Positions 1 through 7,624 of a stretch of DNA of 34,195 bases are shown here, one piece after another (position 1 is the first letter of the stretch; each line of letters begins with the position of its first letter). The DNA comes from an uncultured Collinsella sp. (GTDB lineage: Bacteria > Actinomycetota > Coriobacteriia > Coriobacteriales > Coriobacteriaceae). Location: contig CAAEOL010000028.1 in assembly GCA_900757595.1 (NCBI GenBank), positions 1-34,195 of the forward strand, in the 5' to 3' direction. Below the pieces are notes generated by a model that had not been told where the DNA came from, searched no databases, and saw nothing but the letters and a program-made list of their open reading frames with translations. The position numbers were made by a program, and so were the translations under genes.

Positions 1-223
1 GCCCTTGAAAGAGGGCGCCCTCCGTGGCAAGATGGGATTTGTCCGAAGCTAAACGGCTTTGGGTCACCGTGGACGGGCAGGGGCCTCGACGCGGGTAGAC
101 ACGAGACACATACATTACGCGACCTCGCCCTGGTGGCCGCACACGTTGGTTGCGGCCGACGCGGGCCGCGGGCAAGTGCTTGTAAGGGGAGCCTTGCCTC
201 TCTTGTACGAGAAAGGACGCGTA
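1..223 (+). promoter_or_regulatory. GC-rich leader region of nagB with competing inverted repeats
   Basis: No gene is visible here. GGCCGC at 135-140 and again at 164-169 can each pair with GCGGCC at 152-157, so two hairpins exclude each other. GGCAAG at 171-176 can pair with CTTGCC at 193-198, close to the nagB ribosome site GAAAGG (211-216). A 12-bp palindrome lies at 11-22. It matches no riboswitch consensus I know. A leader with alternative structures is an inference; part of the stretch may belong to the 3' end of an upstream transcript outside the window. Confidence 0.35.
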
Positions 224-952
224 ATGAAGATCATTAAAGCTAAAGACTACGAGGATATGAGCCGCAAGGCCGCCAATATCATCTCGGCCCAGGTTATCCT
301 CAAGCCCGATTGCGTGCTGGGTCTTGCCACCGGCTCCACCCCGATTGGCGCCTACAAGCAGCTCGCCGCTTGGTACAAGAAGGGTGACGTCGACTTTGCC
401 GAGGTTAGCACCTACAACCTTGACGAGTATCGTGGCCTTTCGCACGACGATCCCCAGAGCTACCACTACTTTATGCGTGAGAACTTCTTCGATCACATTA
501 ACATCGACCTGAACAACACGCATGTGCCTGATGGCTCCAATCCCGACGCTGCCGCTGCCTGCTCTGAGTACGACGAGATCGTCGCTGCCGCCGGTTACCC
601 CGATCTGCAGCTGCTCGGCATCGGTAACAACGGTCACATCGGCTTCAACGAGCCCGATGACCACTTCTCCAAGGGTACGCACTGTGTCGACCTTACCGAG
701 AGCACTATTCAGGCCAACAGCCGCCTGTTTGACAGCATCGACGACGTGCCCCGTCAGGCCTACACCATGGGCACTCAGACCATCATGTATGCCCGCATGA
801 TCCTGGTTGTCGCCAATGGCGAGGCCAAGGCTCAGGCCGTGCATGACATGTGCTTTGGTCCGGTTACCCCCGAGTGCCCTGCCTCGATCTTGCAGCTGCA
901 CACCAACTGCGTTGTCGTTGCCGACGAGGCCGCCCTTTCGCTCTGCGAGTAG
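224..952 (+). CDS. nagB: Glucosamine-6-phosphate deaminase NagB
   Basis: This cytosolic enzyme converts glucosamine-6-phosphate to fructose-6-phosphate plus ammonia, feeding amino sugars into glycolysis. The product has 242 residues, the usual length in Gram-positives. It shows GLATGSTP (sugar-phosphate loop), NLDEY with the general-base Asp, and GIGNNGHIGFNEP with the ring-opening His and the Glu. The ATG at 224 is preferred because GAAAGGA lies just upstream and the family motifs begin right after it; the frame stays open upstream to 59, but that part is compositionally unlike a NagB. The Asn where the E. coli enzyme has Asp in GNDGH is common in Gram-positive NagB. A terminator follows and no nagA is adjacent, so it looks monocistronic. 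Confidence 0.95.
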   Translation: MKIIKAKDYEDMSRKAANIISAQVILKPDCVLGLATGSTPIGAYKQLAAWYKKGDVDFAEVSTYNLDEYRGLSHDDPQSYHYFMRENFFDHINIDLNNTHVPDGSNPDAAAACSEYDEIVAAAGYPDLQLLGIGNNGHIGFNEPDDHFSKGTHCVDLTESTIQANSRLFDSIDDVPRQAYTMGTQTIMYARMILVVANGEAKAQAVHDMCFGPVTPECPASILQLHTNCVVVADEAALSLCE

Positions 953-1396
953 CGAAAGCCTATCACCTCGACATAGCTTTGCCGAAGGCCTCCGCTTTGC
1001 GGGGGCCTTTTTGCTGAGCGTACGCCGTGTACTTGACGAAAACCTTGCCGCGAACTTGACGGGTACGTCTGGTGCAGCATGATTCATTCCATAACAGATA
1101 CTATGCATAAATGCTATGAAAAGGTCGCAGACGGTAGCTGGCGCTAGGTGAGTTGCGCAACATAATTGAACAGCGTTCATTTGAGGTACACTGCCAAAGG
1201 ATGGGACAAGCTGGCAAGCGCATTGACCTGCGCAAAGACTGATTGGTTGGGGGATAAGTTTCAATCGGACCACGCTGAACAAAAACTTGCCATTTGCGTA
1301 CCAACAAACATCCTAAACCGTAGCATCGCTCTATTCATCTAGCGATACATATGGTCTAGCGTTACGGTGTCCATGTGGTCGAGTTGAGGAGCGGGC
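953..1396. other. Intergenic stretch between nagB and the regulator gene
   Basis: After the nagB terminator no ORF shows a family signature. Three small elements are visible: an inverted repeat TGAAC-N3-GTTCA at 1167-1179, ATCGCT/AGCGAT arms around 1325-1346, and TCTAGCG twice (1338-1344 and 1355-1361), 17 bp apart, 36-59 bp before the regulator start. These could be operator sites of the regulator or of another factor. No convincing -35/-10 pair was found. Confidence 0.3.
985..1013 (+). terminator. Intrinsic terminator of nagB
   Basis: AAGGCCTCCGC and GCGGGGGCCTT form an 11-bp stem with one G-U pair and a 3-nt loop. The T-run begins inside the right arm. It lies 33 bp after the nagB stop. 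Confidence 0.85.
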
Positions 1397-4396
1397 ATGG
1401 TTAACGATTTGGGCAATACGGACGACCTCGAGCTTATGCCGCTGGGCAGTAGCTATATGGTGCGGCGCGATCGCTTGATGAACGAACTTATCGCCAAGGG
1501 CCGAAAGGCCGGCATCGTAGTCCTCTACGCGCCTGATGGCTTTGGGAAAACCTCGGTGCTGCTGCAGTATGCCCAAGAGGTTAAAAGCGATCCGACGCGA
1601 GGTCCCGTGCGGATCATCGAGGCAGACCGCGCCATTGGGCGCGAGGTGTTTATGCAGCTCGAGGTCGTTACCGAAGAGCTTAAGGACAAGCCGCACTCCC
1701 TGATTGCAATCGATAACGTGCCTAACCTCAGCCAGAGCGAGACCGAGGAGCTGATCGACCGAATCCGAAGCCTGCGTGCTATGGGGATTGGGGTCTTTAT
1801 GAGCTGCCGTCCTTCGAATCGCCAGCTGATTCATGGACTGGGCGATTCGATTAAAGTCAACGCGCAGATGCTCAAGGTGCATGCCTACGAGTATTCGGCG
1901 TGGGCATCGGCGTTTTCGATCAGCACATCGCTCGACTTCTATCAGCTTACGCAGGGCGTGCCCGAGCTCGTCTCGGCTATGCAGTCGGGACTATACGGGC
2001 AGGGAGACGTTGCCCAGATGCTCGAAAACGAGATCGTCAATATCTACGGTGCGGCACTTGTTGATCTGGCGTCGCTCGAGAACAACGCCCTGTTTAGCGT
2101 GGCATGCTTGATGGTCTTAATGGGTGAGGGCAATATTTCGGAGCTCGAGGCTTGCGGTGTTAGGCTTTCGGCGATTGACCAGTCCTATCTTGTCCGCGAT
2201 TATCCCATTTTTGGCGTCGATCCAGCAGACCGGAGCTTTACCTGCTTGGGTACCGAGGATAACGCACGCCTGCGATTGCGCAAGCTGGTCGCCGAAATCC
2301 GCCCCGAACTCGTTGTGCGGGCGGCGCGTATATTGATTAAAGCGGGTCGCTGCGATACCGCGATGGACCTCGCCGACGCGTTTTTGGACCGCAGTGCGGT
2401 GTTGGAGCTTGCCGGGCAGTATGGGGTCGATCTGGCCCTGACGGGGCATGGAGGGGATGTCTGCCGCGCGGCGTTGGGAAAGACCGAGGCAGATGGCCGG
2501 GTATCGGAGCCGACGCCTGACGAGGCGCTCGGCATCTATCTGGCGGCGGTGAGCGTCTCCAATACAAAGCTCGCGCGGTATATGGCCTCAATTATCGAGC
2601 ATGCGGGCGAGCAAGCGATTGGCGAGCTCGATCCCGTGTCGCGGAAGGTGGCGCACGCGTTTACGGCCGCCTGTTATGGAGATAGTGGCCTGGGGCTTCC
2701 GGCAAGCCATACAGCGCTGGAAAGTGAGGCGTCTTGTGCCGCACTCGACATGCTGTCCGCACATGTCGAGATAAAGCATGGGCTGACCGAGCGGGCGAAG
2801 GGTGGTGAGATCCTCGCGGGGCTCAAAACGGATAAGGCCTATGATTGCGAGCTCGATATCGCGGGGACGTTTGTGCGGGCGGACCGCATGTTGACGGAGC
2901 TATTTGATGGGTCGTATGCAGGGACTGACGAGCGTGATGACGAGATGGCCCTGACGCTCGAGGCACTCGAAGCGCGTGGAATCCGAGCGCTCGCCATCTG
3001 GGTGCGCATGGTATTATCGGCGCGGCGCCTGTTTGCCGGCATGCCGGTGACCGACGAGCAGGCATTCAATGAGCTCGACCGCTTTGCCGTGCGCGTGCGT
3101 GACAATCAAGTCCAGTTGTTTGGCTTGATACTGGAAGGCTGGCAGTCGCTGGCTGAGGGGCGTCCGGTCAATGCCAAATTCCGTGCGGTGCAGGTGCTCA
3201 GGCTTGCCGAGGAATCGATTGGATACATACGCGATAACGCACTGCTGTTAGAGCGCGCGGCATACTTACGCAATACATCGATGGTATCGGTGCGCGAAGA
3301 GGCAGAGCTGCTCGATTTGAGTCGGACGCAGGTCGGTGGTGCCGAGGCATGGATGGTGGCGCTGCATTTGGCCTCCGCTGGCCGCGATAGCGACCTTGCA
3401 GCCTGGATGTCCATGAACCGCCCAGGGATTTTGGATCCATCGTATCGGCTGTTTGCGCGTCTTGCGATGCATTGTCTGGGTGAGCCGGCTGCTAGAATTC
3501 GAAAGAAGCTCCCGGTGCGCGAGCTGTCGCGGTATTCGCTGCGCGACGACTTTGAGGCCGAAGGCGAGCGCCTGTTCCAGGCCGGCGATGCCGAGGGTGT
3601 CGATGTGATTGGCCATATCGAGATCCGCATGTTTGGGGCGTTTCGCGCCGAGCGCGACGGGTTTCCCATCACGGATAAGATGTGGCGCCGCAAGAAAGCG
3701 GCGACGCTTGCCGAGCGGCTTGCGCTGGGCATGGATGCACTGGTCGACCGCGAGACGCTGGCTATGGAGCTGTGGCCCCATGCCGAGTTCAATAGCGCCC
3801 GTAACAATCTGTACTCGACGATATCGCGCCTGCGTTCGGCCCTGGGGCCGACACCGGACGGCAAGTCGTGCGTGCTGATCCAAAACGAGTGCATTGGGCT
3901 TAACGGCGATTACGTCAAGACCGACGTGCGGTTGTTTGATCAGATAAGCCGCGAAGTTTTGGGAAATCGCACGGGTGCGCGCGGACCCCATCTGATCGAG
4001 CTGTGCCTTAAGATCGAGCAGCTCTACGCCGGCCCGTTGTATGTTCCCAATGGCTGTAATCCCACCTACTTTTTGCGTATGCGGCGCATTATGGAATCGA
4101 AGTATATTGACTGCATGATTCGGGGCGCGAATGCCGCCCTAGAAGAAAACGACCTGCAGTCGGCGGTATGGCTGGTGGAGTCGGGGCTGCGGCAAGAGAC
4201 GGCGCGCGAGGACATGGTGCGTTGCGCCATGCGCGTCTACGGTGCGGCGGGGCGACGACGCGATATCGTCGAGCTGTACAGTGGGCATATGCATCACCTG
4301 AGGGAGCAGGTCAATGGCGTGCCCGAACCCGAGACGCGGCGTCTGTACGAGCGCTTGGTGGAGGGCAGGCTTAACCGCGTGCTCGTTGAGCGATAA
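1397..4396 (+). CDS. Large MalT/SARP-type transcriptional regulator (P-loop ATPase plus winged helix plus BTAD)
   Basis: This is a 999-residue cytosolic regulator of the ATP-dependent (STAND-like) class. Near residues 46-54 it has a Walker A-like loop, APDGFGKTS, and near 101-109 a Walker B-like SLIAIDNVP. A long helical-repeat middle follows. From about residue 741 an OmpR/SARP-type winged helix begins (IEIRMFGAFRAE, then KMWRRKKAATLAERLAL and RNNLYSTISRLRSALG), followed by a bacterial transcriptional activation domain to the end. The DNA-binding domain is therefore near the C-terminus, as in MalT-like SARP proteins. The ATG at 1397 has TTGAGGAG about 7 bp upstream. It stands alone between nagB and a convergent gene, so target and ligand are unknown; nagB or self-regulation are possible but unsupported. 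Confidence 0.8.
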   Translation: MVNDLGNTDDLELMPLGSSYMVRRDRLMNELIAKGRKAGIVVLYAPDGFGKTSVLLQYAQEVKSDPTRGPVRIIEADRAIGREVFMQLEVVTEELKDKPHSLIAIDNVPNLSQSETEELIDRIRSLRAMGIGVFMSCRPSNRQLIHGLGDSIKVNAQMLKVHAYEYSAWASAFSISTSLDFYQLTQGVPELVSAMQSGLYGQGDVAQMLENEIVNIYGAALVDLASLENNALFSVACLMVLMGEGNISELEACGVRLSAIDQSYLVRDYPIFGVDPADRSFTCLGTEDNARLRLRKLVAEIRPELVVRAARILIKAGRCDTAMDLADAFLDRSAVLELAGQYGVDLALTGHGGDVCRAALGKTEADGRVSEPTPDEALGIYLAAVSVSNTKLARYMASIIEHAGEQAIGELDPVSRKVAHAFTAACYGDSGLGLPASHTALESEASCAALDMLSAHVEIKHGLTERAKGGEILAGLKTDKAYDCELDIAGTFVRADRMLTELFDGSYAGTDERDDEMALTLEALEARGIRALAIWVRMVLSARRLFAGMPVTDEQAFNELDRFAVRVRDNQVQLFGLILEGWQSLAEGRPVNAKFRAVQVLRLAEESIGYIRDNALLLERAAYLRNTSMVSVREEAELLDLSRTQVGGAEAWMVALHLASAGRDSDLAAWMSMNRPGILDPSYRLFARLAMHCLGEPAARIRKKLPVRELSRYSLRDDFEAEGERLFQAGDAEGVDVIGHIEIRMFGAFRAERDGFPITDKMWRRKKAATLAERLALGMDALVDRETLAMELWPHAEFNSARNNLYSTISRLRSALGPTPDGKSCVLIQNECIGLNGDYVKTDVRLFDQISREVLGNRTGARGPHLIELCLKIEQLYAGPLYVPNGCNPTYFLRMRRIMESKYIDCMIRGANAALEENDLQSAVWLVESGLRQETAREDMVRCAMRVYGAAGRRRDIVELYSGHMHHLREQVNGVPEPETRRLYERLVEGRLNRVLVER

Positions 4397-4426
4397 AAAA
4401 TGAGCGTCCGAATTGCTCGGACGCTC
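4395..4426 (-). terminator. Terminator of yhbY, read on the minus strand
   Basis: GAGCGTCCGA (4402-4411) and TCGGACGCTC (4417-4426) form a perfect 10-bp stem with a 5-nt loop. On the minus strand the stem is followed by six U (4395-4400). The plus strand lacks a T-run, so for the regulator gene it is at best a weak stop. Confidence 0.85.
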
Positions 4427-4465
4427 GCAAGCTTGATGTATGTTGGCTCGCCGAATCGTTGGCTC

Positions 4466-4765
4466 TTAGACGAGCTTAATCTTCTCGATGTCCTTGCGCG
4501 AGGACTCGCGATATAGCGAGAACTTGCGGCCGATAACCTGGACGACCTCGGCATGGCAGCGCTCGGCGAGCTCTTCGGCGGCCTCGCGGGCGGAAAGGCT
4601 GGAACCATCGAGTACGGAGCACTTAACGAGCTCGTGCTTCTCCAGGTAGGCGACCGTCTGCTCGACGGTGCCTTCGTTGATGTCGGACTTGCCGATGATG
4701 ATGGCGGGGTTGAGGTGATGGGCCATGCTGCGAAGCTGCTTGACCTGGGCTCCTGTCAGTGCCAT
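4466..4765 (-). CDS. yhbY: Ribosome-assembly RNA-binding protein, YhbY/CRS1 (CRM) family
   Basis: This 99-residue single-domain protein has the YhbY layout: LTGAQVKQLRSMAHHLNP at the start, IIIGKSDINEG (the GxxG-like RNA-binding loop is near here), LVKCSVL in the middle and VIGRKFSLYRES near the end. The family binds pre-50S ribosomal particles in the cytosol. The length matches the family. The ATG at 4765 begins directly at the conserved MALTGAQ; the ribosome site is weak (AAGCGAG). Its own terminator follows at 4395-4426. The upstream methyltransferase gene on the same strand is 182 bp away. Confidence 0.92.
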   Translation of the reverse strand: MALTGAQVKQLRSMAHHLNPAIIIGKSDINEGTVEQTVAYLEKHELVKCSVLDGSSLSAREAAEELAERCHAEVVQVIGRKFSLYRESSRKDIEKIKLV

Positions 4766-4947
4766 GGGTTCTCGCTTTCTAGGTTATGGGGCGCCCCGCG
4801 ATGGGGCCTTAATCTACGTGAGCTGTCCCACGATAGCGCAGGAACGGCGCGGTGTGGGGCGTGTTTGCCCAGTTCAAAAAGAATGCGGATGCCGAGCGGG
4901 AGAACAGCGCGGGTTACAGGTGGACGTGTACGGCGGCCGAAAGCGGT

Positions 4948-5835
4948 CTATGGGCGGCCCGAAGAGACCGGCTCCCATGCAATAAACGCCCAACGGACCT
5001 TGCGGACGTGGTCGAGCATGTAGCGCCCCTGCGGCACGCCCTTGGACCCTGGCTCGCCGGCATGGGGATTCTCAATCATATGCTGAGCGATGTAGTCGCG
5101 CAGACGGTCGATCTTATCCTCGTTACCGTGCTCGAGCATGCGGGAGAAGTCCGCTACGCCCGCCTCAAGGCTATCGAAGGTATCGCGACGAGGTGATTCA
5201 AAGTACGTAACCTGCGGTAGGGCACCCATCTGAATGAGGATATTAAAGGCATATACAAAACCATTACTGCAGGTAACCGAGGCACCGATGGCGTTCATCA
5301 GGTGCAGGTCATAGCGCGGGCTGGAGTTGGCGACCATCGTGACGGCACAACGCCGACGAGCCGTTCGATCAAGTTTGGCAAGCGCGCCTTTTAGGTTGGT
5401 CGTGGTGACAGAGCGACTGGCAAAGGCAACATCTACCGCTTTCGCGACCGGTCCAACCAAATCCCAATCATCATCCCAAGCAAGCTCAAGCGGTGTAATG
5501 CGATCCTCGAGCCCATAGTACTCAATGCCAGCATCAAGCGTGCCCAACATAGCAGGGGAAAAGTCAGCAGCAATCACAGGATGTCCAGCCTGAGCAAGCG
5601 GAATAGCAATCGACCCAGCCCCACACCCCATATCCAGCACGGACTCACCAGGCTTTAACGCCAACAGCTTCATAAAGTCCCGGGCATACGGAGCAGTCTC
5701 AAGCGGCCGAAAATGCCGAGCCCGCTTATCCCACTCAAAAGAATCATCAGCCCGCCGCCGACCAGCCTGCAGGCGCATCCATTCCTCATTCCAATCCGCA
5801 GAAAGCAGCTCAGATTGAATTACACCATCAGCCAC
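4948..5835 (-). CDS. Class I SAM-dependent methyltransferase, substrate unknown
   Basis: This 295-residue cytosolic protein has motif I VLDMGCGAGS at residues 66-75 and a motif II acidic strand, VIAADFSPAML, at about 89-99, giving a Rossmann SAM-binding fold. The N-terminal 60 residues (WNEEW, FEWDKRARHF) resemble those of a clostridial and coriobacterial methyltransferase group with no assigned substrate. The start is a GTG at 5835 with GAGGGGG about 7 bp upstream; the ATG 7 bp further up is out of frame. A strong minus-strand terminator just upstream (5855-5886) indicates that it has its own promoter in the few bases between, or is reached by read-through. I cannot name the substrate. Confidence 0.75.
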   Translation of the reverse strand: MADGVIQSELLSADWNEEWMRLQAGRRRADDSFEWDKRARHFRPLETAPYARDFMKLLALKPGESVLDMGCGAGSIAIPLAQAGHPVIAADFSPAMLGTLDAGIEYYGLEDRITPLELAWDDDWDLVGPVAKAVDVAFASRSVTTTNLKGALAKLDRTARRRCAVTMVANSSPRYDLHLMNAIGASVTCSNGFVYAFNILIQMGALPQVTYFESPRRDTFDSLEAGVADFSRMLEHGNEDKIDRLRDYIAQHMIENPHAGEPGSKGVPQGRYMLDHVRKVRWAFIAWEPVSSGRP

Positions 5836-5854
5836 GGGCCATCCCCCTCACAAC

Positions 5855-5886
5855 AAAAAAGCGACTCCTCCCAAAAGAAGAGCCGC
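5855..5886 (-). terminator. Minus-strand terminator upstream of the methyltransferase gene
   Basis: On the minus strand, GCGGCTCTTC pairs with GAGGAGTCGC (10 bp, two G-U pairs, 6-nt loop), followed by six U at 5855-5860. It should end transcripts from the PFL-family gene at 6152-7516. It stops about 20 bp before the GTG of the next gene. Confidence 0.75.
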
Positions 5887-6000
5887 AACCAGCATATATC
5901 AGAAAGAACCGATCCAACGCCAAACCGCAATATCGACCATGCGGTGCAGGAGCGAAGCGACTGCAACCGGGATAGAACTCAACCGAGGTCCCGTTGTGCG

Positions 6001-6134
6001 GGAGCCCCGGGGAGGGCAAATATATAAGGTCGATCGCGAGTTCCGCACGAGCCGGAGAGCACTTAATGTGCTCTCCGTGCGAGTCAGGACTGTCCGAGCA
6101 GGCGACCTTATATATTTGCCCTCCCCGGGACTCC
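6001..6134. repeat. 134-bp near-palindrome with nested hairpin
   Basis: The outer arms 6001-6032 and 6103-6134 are complementary at 31 of 32 positions. Inside lies a second perfect 10-bp hairpin, CGGAGAGCAC / GTGCTCTCCG (6053-6062 and 6068-6077) with loop TTAAT. The structure sits between two minus-strand genes, 18 bp after the stop of the PFL-family gene. No T-run follows on either strand, so it is not a standard terminator. It could be a palindromic mobile element, a cruciform site or an RNA-stabilising 3' structure. The palindrome is seen; its role is unknown. Confidence 0.8.
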
Positions 6135-6151
6135 TCGCCCGAACCCCTCAG

Positions 6152-7516
6152 CTAGTTCTTCAGCGAGTTCAGCGGTGCCGGGAAGCGTCCACCGCGGTGG
6201 GCAAGCACGGTGCCGGCGTTGGGGTTCACCGGCATGATGGGCGCACGGCCAAACAGGCCGCCGTACTCGACGCAGTCGCCCACGCCCTTGCCGATAGCAG
6301 GAATCACGCGCACGGCCGTGGTCTTGTTGTTGATGACGCCGATGGCCATCTCGTCGGCGATGATGCCGGCGATGGTCTCGACCGGGGTGTCGCCGGGGAT
6401 GGCGATCATGTCCAGGCCAACGGAGCACACGCAGGTCATGGCCTCGAGCTTCTCGAGCGAAAGCGCGCCGGCCTCGACGGCGGCGATCATGCCGGCGTCC
6501 TCGGACACGGGGATGAAAGCGCCGGAGAGACCGCCCACGCTGGAGCTTGCCATGACGCCGCCCTTCTTGACGGCATCGTTGAGCATGGCGAGCGCGCAGG
6601 TCGTGCCCGGGCCGCCGCAGGTGCCCACGCCGATGATCTCGAGGATGCGGGCAACGGAGTCGCCAATGGCAGGCGTGGGAGCCAGCGACAGGTCGACAAT
6701 GCCCTTCTCGACACCCAGACGATGGGCGGCCTCGCGGCTCATGAGCTCGCCGGCGCGGGTGATCTTAAAGGCGGTCTGCTTGATCTTCTCGGCGACTTCC
6801 ATCATCGATGCGGAGTCGGGGAGCGTTTCCAGGGCTGCGGCCATAACGCCGGGGCCCGAGACGCCTACGTTGATGACGGCGTCGGCCTCGCCACCGCCGT
6901 GGACGGCGCCCGCCATAAACGGGGAGTCCTCGACCATGTTGGCAAAGCAGACAAACTTGGAAGCGCCGACGGAATCCTGGTCGGCCGTGAGTTTAGCGGC
7001 ATCGATGATGGTCTGGGCGGCCATGAGCACGGCATCCATGTTGATACCGGCGCGCAGGCTGGCGACGTTGACGCTGGAGCAGACGCGGCTCGTGGTGGCG
7101 AGCGCCTGGGGGATGGACTGGATGACGCGGCGGTCGGCGTCGCCGATGCCCTTCTGGACGAGCGCGGAGAAGCCGCCCAGGTAATCGATGCCGAGCGTCT
7201 CGGCCGCGCGGTCGAGGGCGTGCGCGATGGGGGTGAGGTCCTCATCCTTGCAGCACGCGGCGATCTGGGCCACCGGGGTGACGGAAACGCGCTTGTTGAC
7301 GATGGGGATACCGTACTCGCGCTCGAGGTTCTCGGCGGTCTCGACCAGATGCTCAGCCGTGTGCGTCACGTGGTCGTAGATCTTCGTGCACATGCGGTCG
7401 AGGTTCTCGTCACCGCAACCCATGAGCGAAACACCCATGGTGATGGTCCTGATGTCGAGGTTCTGCTCCTCAACCATGCCGCGGGTTTCCGCGATTTCTG
7501 CGGGCGTGATCGCCAT
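6152..7516 (-). CDS. PFL-family protein (DUF711/UPF0210)
   Basis: The 454-residue product matches the UPF0210/DUF711 family, which is related in fold to pyruvate-formate lyase/anaerobic ribonucleotide reductase but has no proven reaction. Signatures are EEQNLDIRTITMG near the N-terminus, GVSGPGVMAAALE, IGVGTCGGPGTTCALAMLNDAVKKGG, SSVGGLSGAFIPVSED and MIAIPGDTPVETIAGIIAD. The ATG at 7516 is chosen because AGGAG lies 7 bp upstream and family members start with the same helix; an earlier in-frame start would add 19 untypical residues. Family genes often follow an ACT-domain gene (UPF0237), which is absent here. It lies downstream of metH with a hairpin between, so it may be only partly co-transcribed. 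Confidence 0.88.
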   Translation of the reverse strand: MAITPAEIAETRGMVEEQNLDIRTITMGVSLMGCGDENLDRMCTKIYDHVTHTAEHLVETAENLEREYGIPIVNKRVSVTPVAQIAACCKDEDLTPIAHALDRAAETLGIDYLGGFSALVQKGIGDADRRVIQSIPQALATTSRVCSSVNVASLRAGINMDAVLMAAQTIIDAAKLTADQDSVGASKFVCFANMVEDSPFMAGAVHGGGEADAVINVGVSGPGVMAAALETLPDSASMMEVAEKIKQTAFKITRAGELMSREAAHRLGVEKGIVDLSLAPTPAIGDSVARILEIIGVGTCGGPGTTCALAMLNDAVKKGGVMASSSVGGLSGAFIPVSEDAGMIAAVEAGALSLEKLEAMTCVCSVGLDMIAIPGDTPVETIAGIIADEMAIGVINNKTTAVRVIPAIGKGVGDCVEYGGLFGRAPIMPVNPNAGTVLAHRGGRFPAPLNSLKN

Positions 7517-7562
7517 CCTTGCGCTCCTATCTGCCAAAACGAGCATAGTCTTATCTATTCTA

Positions 7563-7598
7563 ACGTGCCGCACGTGCCAAGTGACGCATGCGGCACGT
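7563..7598 (-). terminator. Hairpin between metH and the PFL-family gene, possible weak terminator
   Basis: ACGTGCCGCA (7563-7572) and TGCGGCACGT (7589-7598) form a perfect 10-bp stem. On the minus strand it is followed only by TTAGAAT, so termination after metH would be inefficient. It may serve as an attenuator or mRNA-stabilising structure. Confidence 0.5.
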
Positions 7599-7624
7599 TT
7601 TGGTGCACGGTTGTTTCCGTTGTG

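Larger units (their letters stand above)
5836..6151. other. Intergenic stretch between methyltransferase and PFL-family genes
   Basis: This gap holds the minus-strand terminator (5855-5886) and the 134-bp near-palindrome (6001-6134). I see no gene in the remaining bases. Confidence 0.7.

Noticed and set aside
1..223. glmS-type ribozyme or another known riboswitch before nagB
   Set aside because: No core sequence of the glmS ribozyme or of other classes I know could be matched.
59..223. N-terminal extension of NagB from an upstream TTG
   Set aside because: No ribosome site, composition unlike the family, and the family start fits the ATG at 224.
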